DNA of 64,000 nucleotides, from contig CARDBT010000008.1 in the NCBI GenBank assembly GCA_948957135.1, positions 28,958 to 92,957 on the forward strand. The letters are read 5' to 3'. This DNA comes from COE1 sp910588595. Lineage in GTDB: Bacteria; Bacillota; Clostridia; Lachnospirales; Lachnospiraceae. The position numbers were made by a program, and so were the translations under genes. The notes beneath the pieces were generated by a model. It was not told the DNA's origin. It did no database searches and saw nothing but the letters and a program-made list of their open reading frames with translations. Shown piece by piece: positions 41,072 to 50,090 of the stretch. The first letter of the stretch is position 1; each line of letters begins with the position of its first letter.

Positions 41072-42640
41072 ATGCAGGATCATGATAAAAATAACAAAAG
41101 TAACAATGTCAGGAGAACGTCAGGGAGTGACGGACAGCAGGCGCCAAGGTCAAACGGTCAGCCGCGGCCGTCCGGCGCGTCCAGATCAAGCGGTCAGCCC
41201 CGCAGGCAGGCGCCGTCGGATGGACGGGCGCCAAAGCCAGACGGTCAGCCCCGCAGACAGACACCTTCGGATGGGAGTGGGTCAAAATCAAACGGTCAGC
41301 CCCGCAGGCAGGCGCCATCAGGAAACGGCAGACAAGGCGCAGGAGGTCAGTCCAGCCCCGCAGGTCAGCCGCGGCCCAACAACGGCACGCGGGCAAACAG
41401 CCGGCAAAGACCGGCAGAAGGATCGAACCAGCCAAAGCCGCGCAGACAGTCATCGGAGGCAGGTCAGACACGGTCCGGCAACGGGGCGCAGGCAAACAAC
41501 AGACCGCGGAAGAAGCCCAATAATGGGGCACCGCACAAGACGGCAAAGAAAAAGGGCAAAAAGATCATTCTGTTTGTCGCAGAGATCTTTTTGCTGCTGA
41601 TACTGCTGGGAGCGCTGTGGGCAGTGAACAAGACGCAGAAGATCCAGCACATTGCACTCAATCCTGCGAAAGTCCATATCAATGAGGATGTTAAGGCTGA
41701 GATCGAGCAGGGGACGAGCATTATGAAAGGGTACAGGAACATCGCACTGTTCGGTGTGGATTCGCGCGATAAACAGCTTGATCAGAATACGCGTACTGAT
41801 GTTATCATGGTCGCATCGATCAACCTTGACACGAAGGAAGTAAGGCTTATATCTGTATATCGTGACACATGGCTCAATATGACAAACGATAAGTACAGCA
41901 AGGCGAATGCGGCTTACGCAAAGGGGGGCGCGGAGCAGGCGATCGGTATGCTCAATATGAACCTGGATCTTGATATCACGGATTTTATCACGGTGGGATT
42001 TGATGCGGTGATCGATGTCGTGGACGCGATCGGCGGTGTTGAGATCGATGTGAAGGAGGAGGAGATCGCCCATCTGAACAGTTATCAGATATCGATGGTA
42101 GGCCGTGTCGTAGGTACAAATGCCAAGGGCGAGGATATGTATGAAGCGATCGAAGGTGTGGAGTATATACCTGTTACGCACGCGGGATTGCAGACACTCA
42201 ACGGGCTTCAGGCGACGGCATACTGCAGGATCCGTTACACCAGCGGGGGAGATGGAGCGAGGACAGAGCGGCAGAGAAGAGTTCTCACACTGATAGCCCA
42301 GAAGGCGATGACGATGAATCCGGCAACGCTCAACAAGATCGTTGATGCGGTGTTCGGAGAGGTTGCGACATCCCTCACGATGCCGGAGATCCTCGAGCTG
42401 CTCGCAGATATCGCAAGTTATAAGATCGGTGAGACTGCAGGATTTCCGTTCAGTGACCATGTGGAAATGGCTGGATGGGTTGGTAAGGCAAGTGTTGTCG
42501 TGCCGATCGATCTTACAAGGAACGTTTCATTGCTGCATGAATTTTTGTTCGATGAGAGTGATTACACGCCGACAGATACTGTAAAACAGTGCAGCCAGAA
42601 GATTGCATCAGATACAGGAATCAGTTATAATGGAGAATAA
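41072..42640 (+). CDS. LytR-CpsA-Psr wall polymer ligase with basic repeat tail
   Basis: 522 residues from ATG 41072 (GGAGG at 41061-41065). Residues ~1-160 are a basic Arg/Gln/Pro/Ser/Gly-rich tail with repeats of GQPRRQAPSDG type, predicted in the cytosol. One membrane helix follows (~163-185). The LCP domain (~223-400) starts NIALFGVDSRD and has TRTDVIMVASINLD, ISVYRDTW and YCRIRYTSGGDGARTERQRR, which contain the Arg and Asp residues that bind the polyprenyl pyrophosphate. LCP enzymes transfer lipid-linked polymers onto peptidoglycan, which fits the end step of this locus. A strong terminator closes the transcript. Confidence 0.92.
   Translation: MQDHDKNNKSNNVRRTSGSDGQQAPRSNGQPRPSGASRSSGQPRRQAPSDGRAPKPDGQPRRQTPSDGSGSKSNGQPRRQAPSGNGRQGAGGQSSPAGQPRPNNGTRANSRQRPAEGSNQPKPRRQSSEAGQTRSGNGAQANNRPRKKPNNGAPHKTAKKKGKKIILFVAEIFLLLILLGALWAVNKTQKIQHIALNPAKVHINEDVKAEIEQGTSIMKGYRNIALFGVDSRDKQLDQNTRTDVIMVASINLDTKEVRLISVYRDTWLNMTNDKYSKANAAYAKGGAEQAIGMLNMNLDLDITDFITVGFDAVIDVVDAIGGVEIDVKEEEIAHLNSYQISMVGRVVGTNAKGEDMYEAIEGVEYIPVTHAGLQTLNGLQATAYCRIRYTSGGDGARTERQRRVLTLIAQKAMTMNPATLNKIVDAVFGEVATSLTMPEILELLADIASYKIGETAGFPFSDHVEMAGWVGKASVVVPIDLTRNVSLLHEFLFDESDYTPTDTVKQCSQKIASDTGISYNGE
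41191..41343 (+). repeat. 51-bp tandem repeats coding a basic 17-mer
   Basis: Units begin at 41191, 41242 and 41293, each starting CGGTCAGCCCCGCAG and encoding GQPRRQ(A/T)PS plus a variable part. A degenerate copy precedes them near 41157. Confidence 0.8.
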
Positions 42641-42652
42641 AGGAGCCGATCA

Positions 42653-42675
42653 GGAACCGAAAACGGTTCCTTTTT
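42653..42675 (+). terminator. intrinsic terminator after the LCP gene
   Basis: GGAACCG (42653-42659), tetraloop AAAA, CGGTTCC (42664-42670) and TTTTT. This is the most textbook terminator in the window. Confidence 0.9.
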
Positions 42676-42696
42676 GGCATACGGGGAGCGATAAAT

Positions 42697-43629
42697 ATGC
42701 AGTACAGTGTAGATGTCATATTGCTGACCTACAAACCTGAAAAGCAGGTCATGGAGCTGATCAGGGCGTTGGAGGAGCAGACATATCCTATACGGAAGAT
42801 CATCATCATGAATACAGAAGAACGGTATTTTTATAATCTCTTTTACGGGACGGGATTTCTGGAAAAGTATAAGAATATCGAGATCCATCATCTGTCAGAA
42901 AAAGAGTTTGATCATGGAAGGACAAGGGCGAAGGCGGTACAGTATTCCAAATCAGACATTTTTGTGTGTATGACACAGGATGCGATGCCGGTGGACGACC
43001 AGCTGGTGCGGGAACTGGTAGGGGCGCTGACAGGACAGGAGAATATTGCGGCGGCATATGCAAGACAGCTTCCGCTGCCTGACTGCCGTGAGATCGAGAA
43101 GTACACCAGAAGCTTTAATTATCCTGACCAGTCGTCAGTGAAATCCGTGGCTGATATGGATAGATTAGGGATCAAGACATTTTTCTGTTCCAATGTATGC
43201 GCTGCATACAACAGGGAGATCTACGAGACGATCGGTGGATTTGTCAAAAAGGCGATCTTTAATGAGGATATGGTGTTTGCAGGGCATGCGGTCACTGCAG
43301 GGTACAGCATCGCCTATGTGGCGGAGGCGAGAGTACGCCACTCACACAACTACACCTGTATGCAGCAGTTCCACAGGAATTTTGATCTAGGAGTGTCGCA
43401 GGCAGAGCACCCAGAGGTGTTTGCGGTGGTGTCCTCGGAAAGCGAAGGAGTAAAGCTTGTCAAGAATACGATCAGACATCTGGAAAAGACAAAAAAGTGG
43501 CTGCAGATACCATATCTGATCATATCGAGCGGGTGTAAGCTGATCGGTTATCAACTGGGAAAGCATTATCGAAGCCTGCCGAGCGGTATGGTGAAGTGGT
43601 GCAGCGCAAGCAAGACGTACTGGAATTAA
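42697..43629 (+). CDS. GT2 glycosyltransferase (rhamnosyltransferase RfbF-like)
   Basis: 310 residues. DVILLTYKPEKQVMEL, the FDHGRTRAKAVQYSKSDIFV segment, CMTQDAMPVDD, YARQLPLPDCREIEKYTR, FNYPDQSSVKS and CSNVCAAYNREIYETIGGF are all hallmarks of RfbF-type rhamnosyltransferases. The Asp in TQDA takes the place of the DxD motif. GGGGAG precedes ATG 42697. The gene sits directly behind a strong terminator; no convincing promoter was seen in the 21 bp between, so it may depend on read-through. It is the last polysaccharide gene before housekeeping genes begin. Confidence 0.87.
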   Translation: MQYSVDVILLTYKPEKQVMELIRALEEQTYPIRKIIIMNTEERYFYNLFYGTGFLEKYKNIEIHHLSEKEFDHGRTRAKAVQYSKSDIFVCMTQDAMPVDDQLVRELVGALTGQENIAAAYARQLPLPDCREIEKYTRSFNYPDQSSVKSVADMDRLGIKTFFCSNVCAAYNREIYETIGGFVKKAIFNEDMVFAGHAVTAGYSIAYVAEARVRHSHNYTCMQQFHRNFDLGVSQAEHPEVFAVVSSESEGVKLVKNTIRHLEKTKKWLQIPYLIISSGCKLIGYQLGKHYRSLPSGMVKWCSASKTYWN

Positions 43630-43696
43630 ATTTTGATCGGAGAGCCTGCCGGAGCGGGCGAATGGAAACTAATGTGATATCAGGAGGATAGTGGTT

Positions 43697-45523
43697 ATGT
43701 GTGGAATTGTGGGATATATCGGAAGACAGGCGGCGGCGCCGGTGATACTTGAGGGGCTTTCCAAGCTGGAATACAGAGGATATGACTCGGCGGGAATGGC
43801 AGTGTTTGACGGTGAGCGGATCCAGATCAAGAAATCAGTAGGGCGGCTTAAGGTACTTGAAGAGCTGACACATGGCGGTGCGACGATGCCAGGGAATATC
43901 GGGATCGGTCACACAAGGTGGGCGACGCATGGTGCGCCGAGCGACGCCAATTCACATCCGCACTACAATGCCGAGGAGACCATTGCGGTCGTTCACAATG
44001 GGATCATCGAGAATTATCTGCCGTTGAAAGAAAAAATGATCTCAAAGGGTTACAAGTTTGTCTCCGATACAGATACAGAAGTACTGGCACATCTGATCGA
44101 TTATTATTACAAGGGAAATCCACTCGAAGCCATCACGAAGGTCATGCACCGTGTCCAGGGATCCTATGCGCTTGGGATCCTGTTTGCAGACCACCCGGAT
44201 CAGATCTTTGCAGTCAGAAAGGACAGTCCGCTGATCGTGGGGCAGAATGAGGATGGGTGCTTTATTGCGTCGGATGTCCCGGCGATATTGAAATATACCA
44301 GAAAAGTTTATTTTATACAAAATCAGGAAGTAGTGCGCCTGCGCGCCGACCATATGCATTTCTATACAGTCGACGAGGAGGAGATCGACAAAGAGCCAGT
44401 CACGATCGAGTGGGATGCCAACGCTGCCGAGAAGGGCGGCTATGAGCATTTTATGTTAAAGGAGATGTATGAGCAGCCAAAGACCGTCACAGATACCCTG
44501 GGACCGAGGATCAAGGACCGGGATATCGTGATCGAAGAACTTGGGATGTCCGACGAGGAGATCAGGGCGGTCAACAAGATCTTTATCGTGGCGTGCGGTT
44601 CGGCGTACCATGCAGGAGTGACCGGCAAATATGTCATTGAGGGGATTGCGCGGATACCGGTGGAAGTTGATGTGGCAAGTGAGTTCCGCTACCGCGATCC
44701 GATCCTGGAGGAGGGAACGATGGTGATCGTGATCAGCCAGTCAGGGGAGACAGCCGACACGCTTGCAGCACTCAGGGAGTCGCAGTCGCAGGGACACAAA
44801 GTGCTCGGTATCGTGAATGTAGTGGGAAGCTCGATCGCCAGGGAGGCAGACAATGTCATGTACACGTGGGCGGGACCGGAGATCGCGGTTGCTACCACAA
44901 AGGCATACAGTGCTCAGCTGATCGCGCTGTACCTGCTTGCGATGAAGTTTGGAAAGGTGCGGGGAAAGCTGGAAAATGCGGCTTTTCTTGACATGATAGA
45001 GGATCTGAGGAGACTTCCGGCACAGATTGAGATGCTTCTGTCGAACAAACAGAGGATACAGCGCTTTGCCAACCGCTATATCGGGGCAAAAGATGTATTT
45101 TTCATCGGCAGGGGTATCGACTATGCTATTTCCATGGAAGGCTCTCTGAAACTGAAAGAGATCTCATACATTCATTCTGAGGCTTACGCGGCAGGTGAGC
45201 TAAAGCACGGAACGATATCGCTGATCGAGAAGGGAACACTGGTTGCGGCGGTTGCCACGCAGGATGTTCTGTTCCAAAAGGAGCTCAGCAATATGGTCGA
45301 GGTGAAGGCAAGAGGCGCATTCGTCCTTGCTGTCACCAATGAAGGGAACACGGACATCGAGAAAGCAGCGGACTATGTGATCTATATCCCAAGGACAAAT
45401 CAGTATTTTACAAACTCCCTGGCGATCATCCCACTGCAGTTGTTTGGTTACTATGTGGCGGTCGGAAAGGGATGCGATGTCGATAAGCCAAGGAATCTTG
45501 CAAAGTCTGTCACAGTGGAGTGA
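43697..45523 (+). CDS. glmS: glutamine-fructose-6-phosphate aminotransferase
   Basis: 608 residues, normal GlmS length. It makes glucosamine 6-phosphate from fructose 6-phosphate and glutamine, the entry to UDP-GlcNAc and peptidoglycan. Cys2 of MCGIVGYIG is the glutaminase nucleophile after Met removal; GHTRWATHGAPSDANSHPH and HNGIIENY belong to the glutaminase domain. Two SIS domains follow (VACGSAYHAGVTGKY, ISQSGETADTLAAL), and the C-terminus KPRNLAKSVTVE is conserved. AGGAGG at 43682-43687 selects ATG 43697, not GTG 43691. The short 67-bp gap upstream has no room for a glmS ribozyme. Confidence 0.97.
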   Translation: MCGIVGYIGRQAAAPVILEGLSKLEYRGYDSAGMAVFDGERIQIKKSVGRLKVLEELTHGGATMPGNIGIGHTRWATHGAPSDANSHPHYNAEETIAVVHNGIIENYLPLKEKMISKGYKFVSDTDTEVLAHLIDYYYKGNPLEAITKVMHRVQGSYALGILFADHPDQIFAVRKDSPLIVGQNEDGCFIASDVPAILKYTRKVYFIQNQEVVRLRADHMHFYTVDEEEIDKEPVTIEWDANAAEKGGYEHFMLKEMYEQPKTVTDTLGPRIKDRDIVIEELGMSDEEIRAVNKIFIVACGSAYHAGVTGKYVIEGIARIPVEVDVASEFRYRDPILEEGTMVIVISQSGETADTLAALRESQSQGHKVLGIVNVVGSSIAREADNVMYTWAGPEIAVATTKAYSAQLIALYLLAMKFGKVRGKLENAAFLDMIEDLRRLPAQIEMLLSNKQRIQRFANRYIGAKDVFFIGRGIDYAISMEGSLKLKEISYIHSEAYAAGELKHGTISLIEKGTLVAAVATQDVLFQKELSNMVEVKARGAFVLAVTNEGNTDIEKAADYVIYIPRTNQYFTNSLAIIPLQLFGYYVAVGKGCDVDKPRNLAKSVTVE

Positions 45524-45553
45524 GCGATCATGTCATAAAAGGAGGCATTTTGT

Positions 45554-47002
45554 ATGGGAAAGAAGAATTCAGCGTTCAAAAATATTATGGTTATACTGGG
45601 GTGCACTGCGTTTGCCGGCGTGTACGTCCTTGGCGGGGGATATGTGGTCAGCGCTTTTATGGGCGGCGAGAACGGCGCGAGACCAGCTTGGCTGGAGAGA
45701 GTGGAGATCTGTGTCGAAGAGAATGCCCCGCAGAGTTCTGCATCGGGCACCAGCGTGACCCACAATGGGAATAATGACAGATCTGATTCCGGGGACACGC
45801 TTCAGAAACCCAGGTTTGAGGAGGACGAGGAAGAGACACAGACAGAGACAGAGACAGAGGAATCTGAATATGAGTCGGAGACAGAGACAGAGCTGGACGA
45901 TGACCCGTCAGAAGAGCCGGAGGACGATGAAAGTACAGAGGAAGAGGAAGAGAGGGAGTCCGTTGCAGTAAGCCATGTACAGACCATAGAACAGGAAGAT
46001 CAGGCGCTGGCGGTCATGGCGGACGTCTCCGCTGTGGTAAAGACAGCGATGCCCTGCGTTGTGTCCATCACGAACGAATACACAGCGTATGATTACTGGT
46101 ACGATGAGGAGTATGACGAGCTGGTAAACGGTTCAGGGATCGTTGTCGCACAGGGTGACGATGAGCTGTTGATCGTCACCAACTACCATGTGGTCGAGAA
46201 TAACAATAATCTCTATGTGCAGTTTATTGATGATGAGGAAGCGGTGGCTTATGTGAAGGGCGTTTCCATGGAGAATGATCTTGCGATCGTCTCCGTCTTT
46301 TTGGAGGATATGTCAGACGATACACTCGAAAGTATCGCCATCGCGGCGCTTGGGGATTCAGACAGCCTGCAGGTCGGAGAACCGGCGATCGCGATCGGCA
46401 ATTCGCTCGGTTACGGGCAGTCTGTTACAACCGGTGTCATAAGCGCTCTGAACAGAAATGTGTTTGCCGATGATCCGGATATGATCTCCGGATATCTGAT
46501 CCAGACGGATGCGGCGATCAATCCTGGCAATTCGGGAGGTGCGCTCCTGAATGTGAAAGGGGAGGTGATCGGGATCAATTCCAGCAAGATCGCAGACTAT
46601 GTGATCGAGGGCATGGGATATGCCATCCCGATCTCCACGGCAAAACCGATCATTGAGGATCTGATGCAAAAGGAAACCAGGAAAAAGGTGCCGGAGGAGG
46701 AGCGGGCTTTTCTGGGGATCGCGGGGACTGATGTCAGCGAGGAGGCGACTGTGCAGTATGAGATGCCGGAGGGAGTGTACGTGAAAAATGTACTCGAGAA
46801 TACCGCTGCTGACGAGGCGGGGATCCTAAAGGGAGATATCATCATGTACATAGACGGCGAGAAGATCACCCATATGCAGGAGCTGCAGGGAATGCTGGAG
46901 TACTATGCTGCTGGAACAGAGATTGAGGTCGTGCTGATGCGTCAGAGCAACGGCGAGTATAAGGAACGGACGATCGATGTGATGCTTGGATATAAAGAGT
47001 AG
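45554..47002 (+). CDS. HtrA/DegP-type serine protease, membrane-anchored
   Basis: 482 residues. One membrane helix (~10-32) near the N-terminus, an acidic Glu/Asp/Thr/Ser linker (~90-140), a trypsin-like domain with catalytic His212 (TNYHVVEN), Asp242 (ENDLAIV) and Ser327 (NPGNSGGAL), and one PDZ domain (~390-478) with the GILKGDIIMYIDGEKI pattern. HtrA proteases degrade misfolded exported proteins at the outer face of the membrane. AAAGGAGG lies before ATG 45554, 30 bp after glmS. clpX follows 17 bp later, so a quality-control pair is likely made from one mRNA. Confidence 0.92.
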   Translation: MGKKNSAFKNIMVILGCTAFAGVYVLGGGYVVSAFMGGENGARPAWLERVEICVEENAPQSSASGTSVTHNGNNDRSDSGDTLQKPRFEEDEEETQTETETEESEYESETETELDDDPSEEPEDDESTEEEEERESVAVSHVQTIEQEDQALAVMADVSAVVKTAMPCVVSITNEYTAYDYWYDEEYDELVNGSGIVVAQGDDELLIVTNYHVVENNNNLYVQFIDDEEAVAYVKGVSMENDLAIVSVFLEDMSDDTLESIAIAALGDSDSLQVGEPAIAIGNSLGYGQSVTTGVISALNRNVFADDPDMISGYLIQTDAAINPGNSGGALLNVKGEVIGINSSKIADYVIEGMGYAIPISTAKPIIEDLMQKETRKKVPEEERAFLGIAGTDVSEEATVQYEMPEGVYVKNVLENTAADEAGILKGDIIMYIDGEKITHMQELQGMLEYYAAGTEIEVVLMRQSNGEYKERTIDVMLGYKE

Positions 47003-47019
47003 AAAAAACGGAGGGCATA

Positions 47020-48636
47020 ATGATAGATAACAACTTTGACAACAATGAAGAGATCGTGGATGCAGCCGGGGACGGCTCTAATACCGGCGATGAGAAAGCA
47101 GAGGACAGCAGGGCGGCTGCGGACGAGTACGAGGAGAAGGAGAGTGAGTATGAGGATGTCTGTTTCATATGCAGACGTCCGGAGAGCAAGACTGGAAAGA
47201 TGTTCAAGCTTCCGAACCACATCTCTGTATGTTCGGACTGTATGCACAAGACGATGGACACGGTCAGCCAGTTTGACTATCAGGGAATGTTGAACAACAC
47301 AAACTTCAATTTTGACAAGGACAGCGGCAAGGATGGAAAGCGGCGGTTTCCGAACATCAGTTTCGTGAATATTGCGGATCTGCAGGGCGACGGAGGCATA
47401 CCGAACCGGCAGAAGCTCAAGAAGAAAAAGACAAAGGAGAAGAAGGAGAAGGCGGTCTTCAATATCCATGATCTCCCAGCGCCTCACAAGATCAAGGCGC
47501 AGCTTGATGATTTTGTCGTGGGGCAGGATTATGCCAAAAAAGTGATATCCGTGGCGGTATACAACCATTACAAACGTGTGACTACCGGAACGATGGATGA
47601 GATCGAGATCGAAAAATCCAATATCCTCCTGTTAGGACCGACCGGATGTGGCAAGACTTATATGGTAAAGACGCTTGCGAGACTGCTCGACGTGCCTCTT
47701 GCCATCGCAGATGCGACTTCGCTGACAGAGGCGGGGTATATCGGGGACGATATCGAATCGGTGATCTCGAAGCTTCTGACAGCGGCGGAGAATGACGTGG
47801 AGAAAGCGGAGCAGGGCATCGTCTTTATCGATGAGATCGATAAGATCGCCAAGAAGAAGAACACGACATCGCGCGACGTGAGCGGTGAGTCCGTGCAGCA
47901 GGGCATGTTAAAGCTCCTAGAGGGCTCCGATGTGGAAGTTCCTGTGGGGGCAAACAGCAAGAACGCCATGGTGCCGCTGACGACGATCAACACCAGGAAT
48001 ATCCTGTTTATCTGCGGGGGAGCTTTCCCGGATCTCGAGGAGATCATCAAACAGAGGCTTACGAAACAATCTTCGATCGGATTTAATGCCGAGCTGAAAG
48101 ATGCCTATGACAAAGAGAAAAATATCTTGAAGAAAGTGACAGTCGAGGATATCAAGAAATTTGGTATGATCCCGGAGTTTATCGGACGTCTTCCGATCAT
48201 CTGTCCGATGGACAGTCTCACAGAGGAGAGCTATGTCAAGATTTTAAAGGAGCCAAAAAATGCGATCCTAAAGCAGTATCAGAAGCTGCTTGAACTCGAT
48301 GAGGTAAAGCTTAATTTTGACGACAGTGCGTTGACGGCGATCGCGAAGAAAGCGATGGAACGGGATACCGGAGCGCGCGCGCTTCGGGCGATCATTGAGG
48401 AGTTTATGCTCGATATCATGTACGAGATCCCCAAGGATGACAACATCGGAGAAGTGACCATCACAGGGGACTATATCAATGGCACGGGCGGTCCGGTGAT
48501 CGACATCCGCACAGACAATGTGCATGCGAGACAGACCGGAGGGGCGTCTGAGGCGGAACATGGGCCGGCGGCCCAGATCGAGCCGGCGTCTGATGATCCG
48601 GGGAAGGTGGAGGAGCACAATTTTTATGAGTTCTAA
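47020..48636 (+). CDS. clpX: ATP-dependent unfoldase ClpX with extended N- and C-termini
   Basis: 538 residues versus about 420 for standard ClpX. The first ~45 residues are acidic, then comes the zinc finger (Cys48, Cys51, Cys71, Cys74), a longer Lys-rich linker and the AAA+ module: LDDFVVGQDYAKKV, Walker A GPTGCGKT (~206-213), Walker B IVFIDEIDKIA, and the GARALRAIIEEFMLDIMYE C-terminal domain. About 45 extra residues end the protein. ClpX unfolds proteins for ClpP. No clpP is adjacent, so this may be a second ClpX or the clp genes may be separated in this organism. The 3' end overlaps the next gene. Confidence 0.9.
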   Translation: MIDNNFDNNEEIVDAAGDGSNTGDEKAEDSRAAADEYEEKESEYEDVCFICRRPESKTGKMFKLPNHISVCSDCMHKTMDTVSQFDYQGMLNNTNFNFDKDSGKDGKRRFPNISFVNIADLQGDGGIPNRQKLKKKKTKEKKEKAVFNIHDLPAPHKIKAQLDDFVVGQDYAKKVISVAVYNHYKRVTTGTMDEIEIEKSNILLLGPTGCGKTYMVKTLARLLDVPLAIADATSLTEAGYIGDDIESVISKLLTAAENDVEKAEQGIVFIDEIDKIAKKKNTTSRDVSGESVQQGMLKLLEGSDVEVPVGANSKNAMVPLTTINTRNILFICGGAFPDLEEIIKQRLTKQSSIGFNAELKDAYDKEKNILKKVTVEDIKKFGMIPEFIGRLPIICPMDSLTEESYVKILKEPKNAILKQYQKLLELDEVKLNFDDSALTAIAKKAMERDTGARALRAIIEEFMLDIMYEIPKDDNIGEVTITGDYINGTGGPVIDIRTDNVHARQTGGASEAEHGPAAQIEPASDDPGKVEEHNFYEF

Positions 48637-49267
48637 GTTAAAATGCTTTGCGCGGCCGCCGAAGTTTCGCAATCGGATGATCATGATGCTGTGCGGTATC
48701 GTGGCACAGGGAATGGGATTATCGATTCTGCGGGAGATCAATTTGGGGACGGACCCCTGTTCCTGCCTGACGCAGGGAGTCACAAATTTTGTGCCGTTAA
48801 GCTTTGGAACCTGCCAGCTGTTATGTCATCTGGTTACGTTTGTCTTTGTGATCAGGTATGACCTGAGTATGATCGGCTTCGGGACAATAGGGAACATGTG
48901 TTTTCTGGGATACATTTCTGATTTTTTCCGTTGGATCTGGTCGCTGCTGCTTCCGGCGGGGTTTTTCGGAGTTCTGGTAAACAGATATATGCTGTTGATA
49001 CCGTCACTTGCCATCTTTTTGCTGGGAGCAGCGGCGTACATGTGTGCAGGTCTTGGCTCTTCTCCGTATGATGCACTTCCGTTTATCATATCATCCCATG
49101 TCAAAAAGGTATCATTTAAGGTGGTGCGGATGATATGGGATATCAGCTTTATGGCAGCAGGTTTTCTGCTCGGCGGCGATGTGGGGATCGTCACGATCTT
49201 GGTCGCGTTTTTCCTGGGACCGATCATCACATGGGTACAGCGGAAGTTGGAGGTACTGATTGCATAA
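48626..49267 (+). CDS. YczE/YyaS-like integral membrane protein
   Basis: 213 residues from ATG 48626, behind GGAGGAG and overlapping the clpX stop by 11 bp. The longer open frame from 48518 lies inside clpX. Five hydrophobic segments. GLSILREINLGTDPCSCLTQ and CAGLGSSPYDALPF repeat a glycine/proline-containing pattern seen in YczE/YyaS proteins. The family function is unknown. The translational coupling to clpX is notable but does not prove a shared job. Confidence 0.75.
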   Translation: MSSKLKCFARPPKFRNRMIMMLCGIVAQGMGLSILREINLGTDPCSCLTQGVTNFVPLSFGTCQLLCHLVTFVFVIRYDLSMIGFGTIGNMCFLGYISDFFRWIWSLLLPAGFFGVLVNRYMLLIPSLAIFLLGAAAYMCAGLGSSPYDALPFIISSHVKKVSFKVVRMIWDISFMAAGFLLGGDVGIVTILVAFFLGPIITWVQRKLEVLIA

Positions 49268-50077
49268 ATGACAGAGCTTGAAGAATATTATAATAAATTT
49301 AACGAGGAGAAGCGTTTTGATTCGCGTCATGGACAGGTGGAGTACCGCGTTTCCATGAAATATATCCACAAGTATCTGGACGAGGCGGCTGCAGGGTGTG
49401 CGGAACCAGATACCGCCAGAGCCCAGATCAGGATTCTGGATATCGGCGCAGGGACCGGACGTTACAGTGTGGCGCTGGCAAAGGAAGGGTATGATGTCAC
49501 GGCGGTCGAACTTGTCAGGTACAATCTGGGTATCCTGAAGAAGAAGGCAAGCAGTGTCAAGGCGATGCAGGGAAATGCCCTCAATCTGAGGAAGCTTGCA
49601 AGTGACAGTTTTGATGTGACACTTCTATTCGGACCGATGTATCATTTATTTGGATTTGAGGACAAGAAGCAGGCACTCCACGAGGCAAAGCGCGTCACGA
49701 AACCGGGCGGCGTTATCCTTGTGGCATACTGCATGAATGAGTACAGCGTGATCACATATGGTTTCAAGGAGCGGCACGTGCTTGAATGTATGCAGCAGAA
49801 ACGCTTTACGCAGGATTTTCAGACGATATCGACACCGCATGAGCTCTACGACTATATGCGGCTGGAACAGATCGATGCGCTGAATGCGGCGGAGGGGCTG
49901 GAACGGATCCAGATCATATCGCCTGACGGACCGGCTAATTATATCAGATCTTATTTGAATCAGCTCAGCGAGGAAGAATTTGAGGCGTTTGTCCGTTATC
50001 AGATGGCTGTCTGTGAGCGGGCTGATCTGATCGGGGCAGGGGCACACACAACAGATATATTGAGAAAAGTAAAGTGA
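49268..50077 (+). CDS. class I SAM-dependent methyltransferase
   Basis: 269 residues. The start ATG touches the stop of the previous gene. Motif I is RILDIGAGTGRYSVALAKEG, followed by acidic VTAVELV, then DVTLLFGPMYHLFG and the post-motif RVTKPGGVILVAY. It belongs to the Methyltransf_11/25 type with no visible membrane or extra domain; the substrate is unknown. The C-terminal SEEEFEAFVRYQMAVCERADLIGAGAHTTDI ending matches similar proteins in Clostridia. It is likely co-transcribed with clpX and the TPR protein behind it. Confidence 0.85.
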   Translation: MTELEEYYNKFNEEKRFDSRHGQVEYRVSMKYIHKYLDEAAAGCAEPDTARAQIRILDIGAGTGRYSVALAKEGYDVTAVELVRYNLGILKKKASSVKAMQGNALNLRKLASDSFDVTLLFGPMYHLFGFEDKKQALHEAKRVTKPGGVILVAYCMNEYSVITYGFKERHVLECMQQKRFTQDFQTISTPHELYDYMRLEQIDALNAAEGLERIQIISPDGPANYIRSYLNQLSEEEFEAFVRYQMAVCERADLIGAGAHTTDILRKVK

Positions 50078-50090
50078 GGAGGATGACAAT

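Noticed and set aside
41450..42460. 336-codon open frame on the minus strand
   Set aside because: It is a shadow of the LCP gene, with no start signal or recognisable motif.
43630..43696. glmS ribozyme upstream of glmS
   Set aside because: Only 67 bp lie between the genes, shorter than the ribozyme, and its conserved core was not seen.
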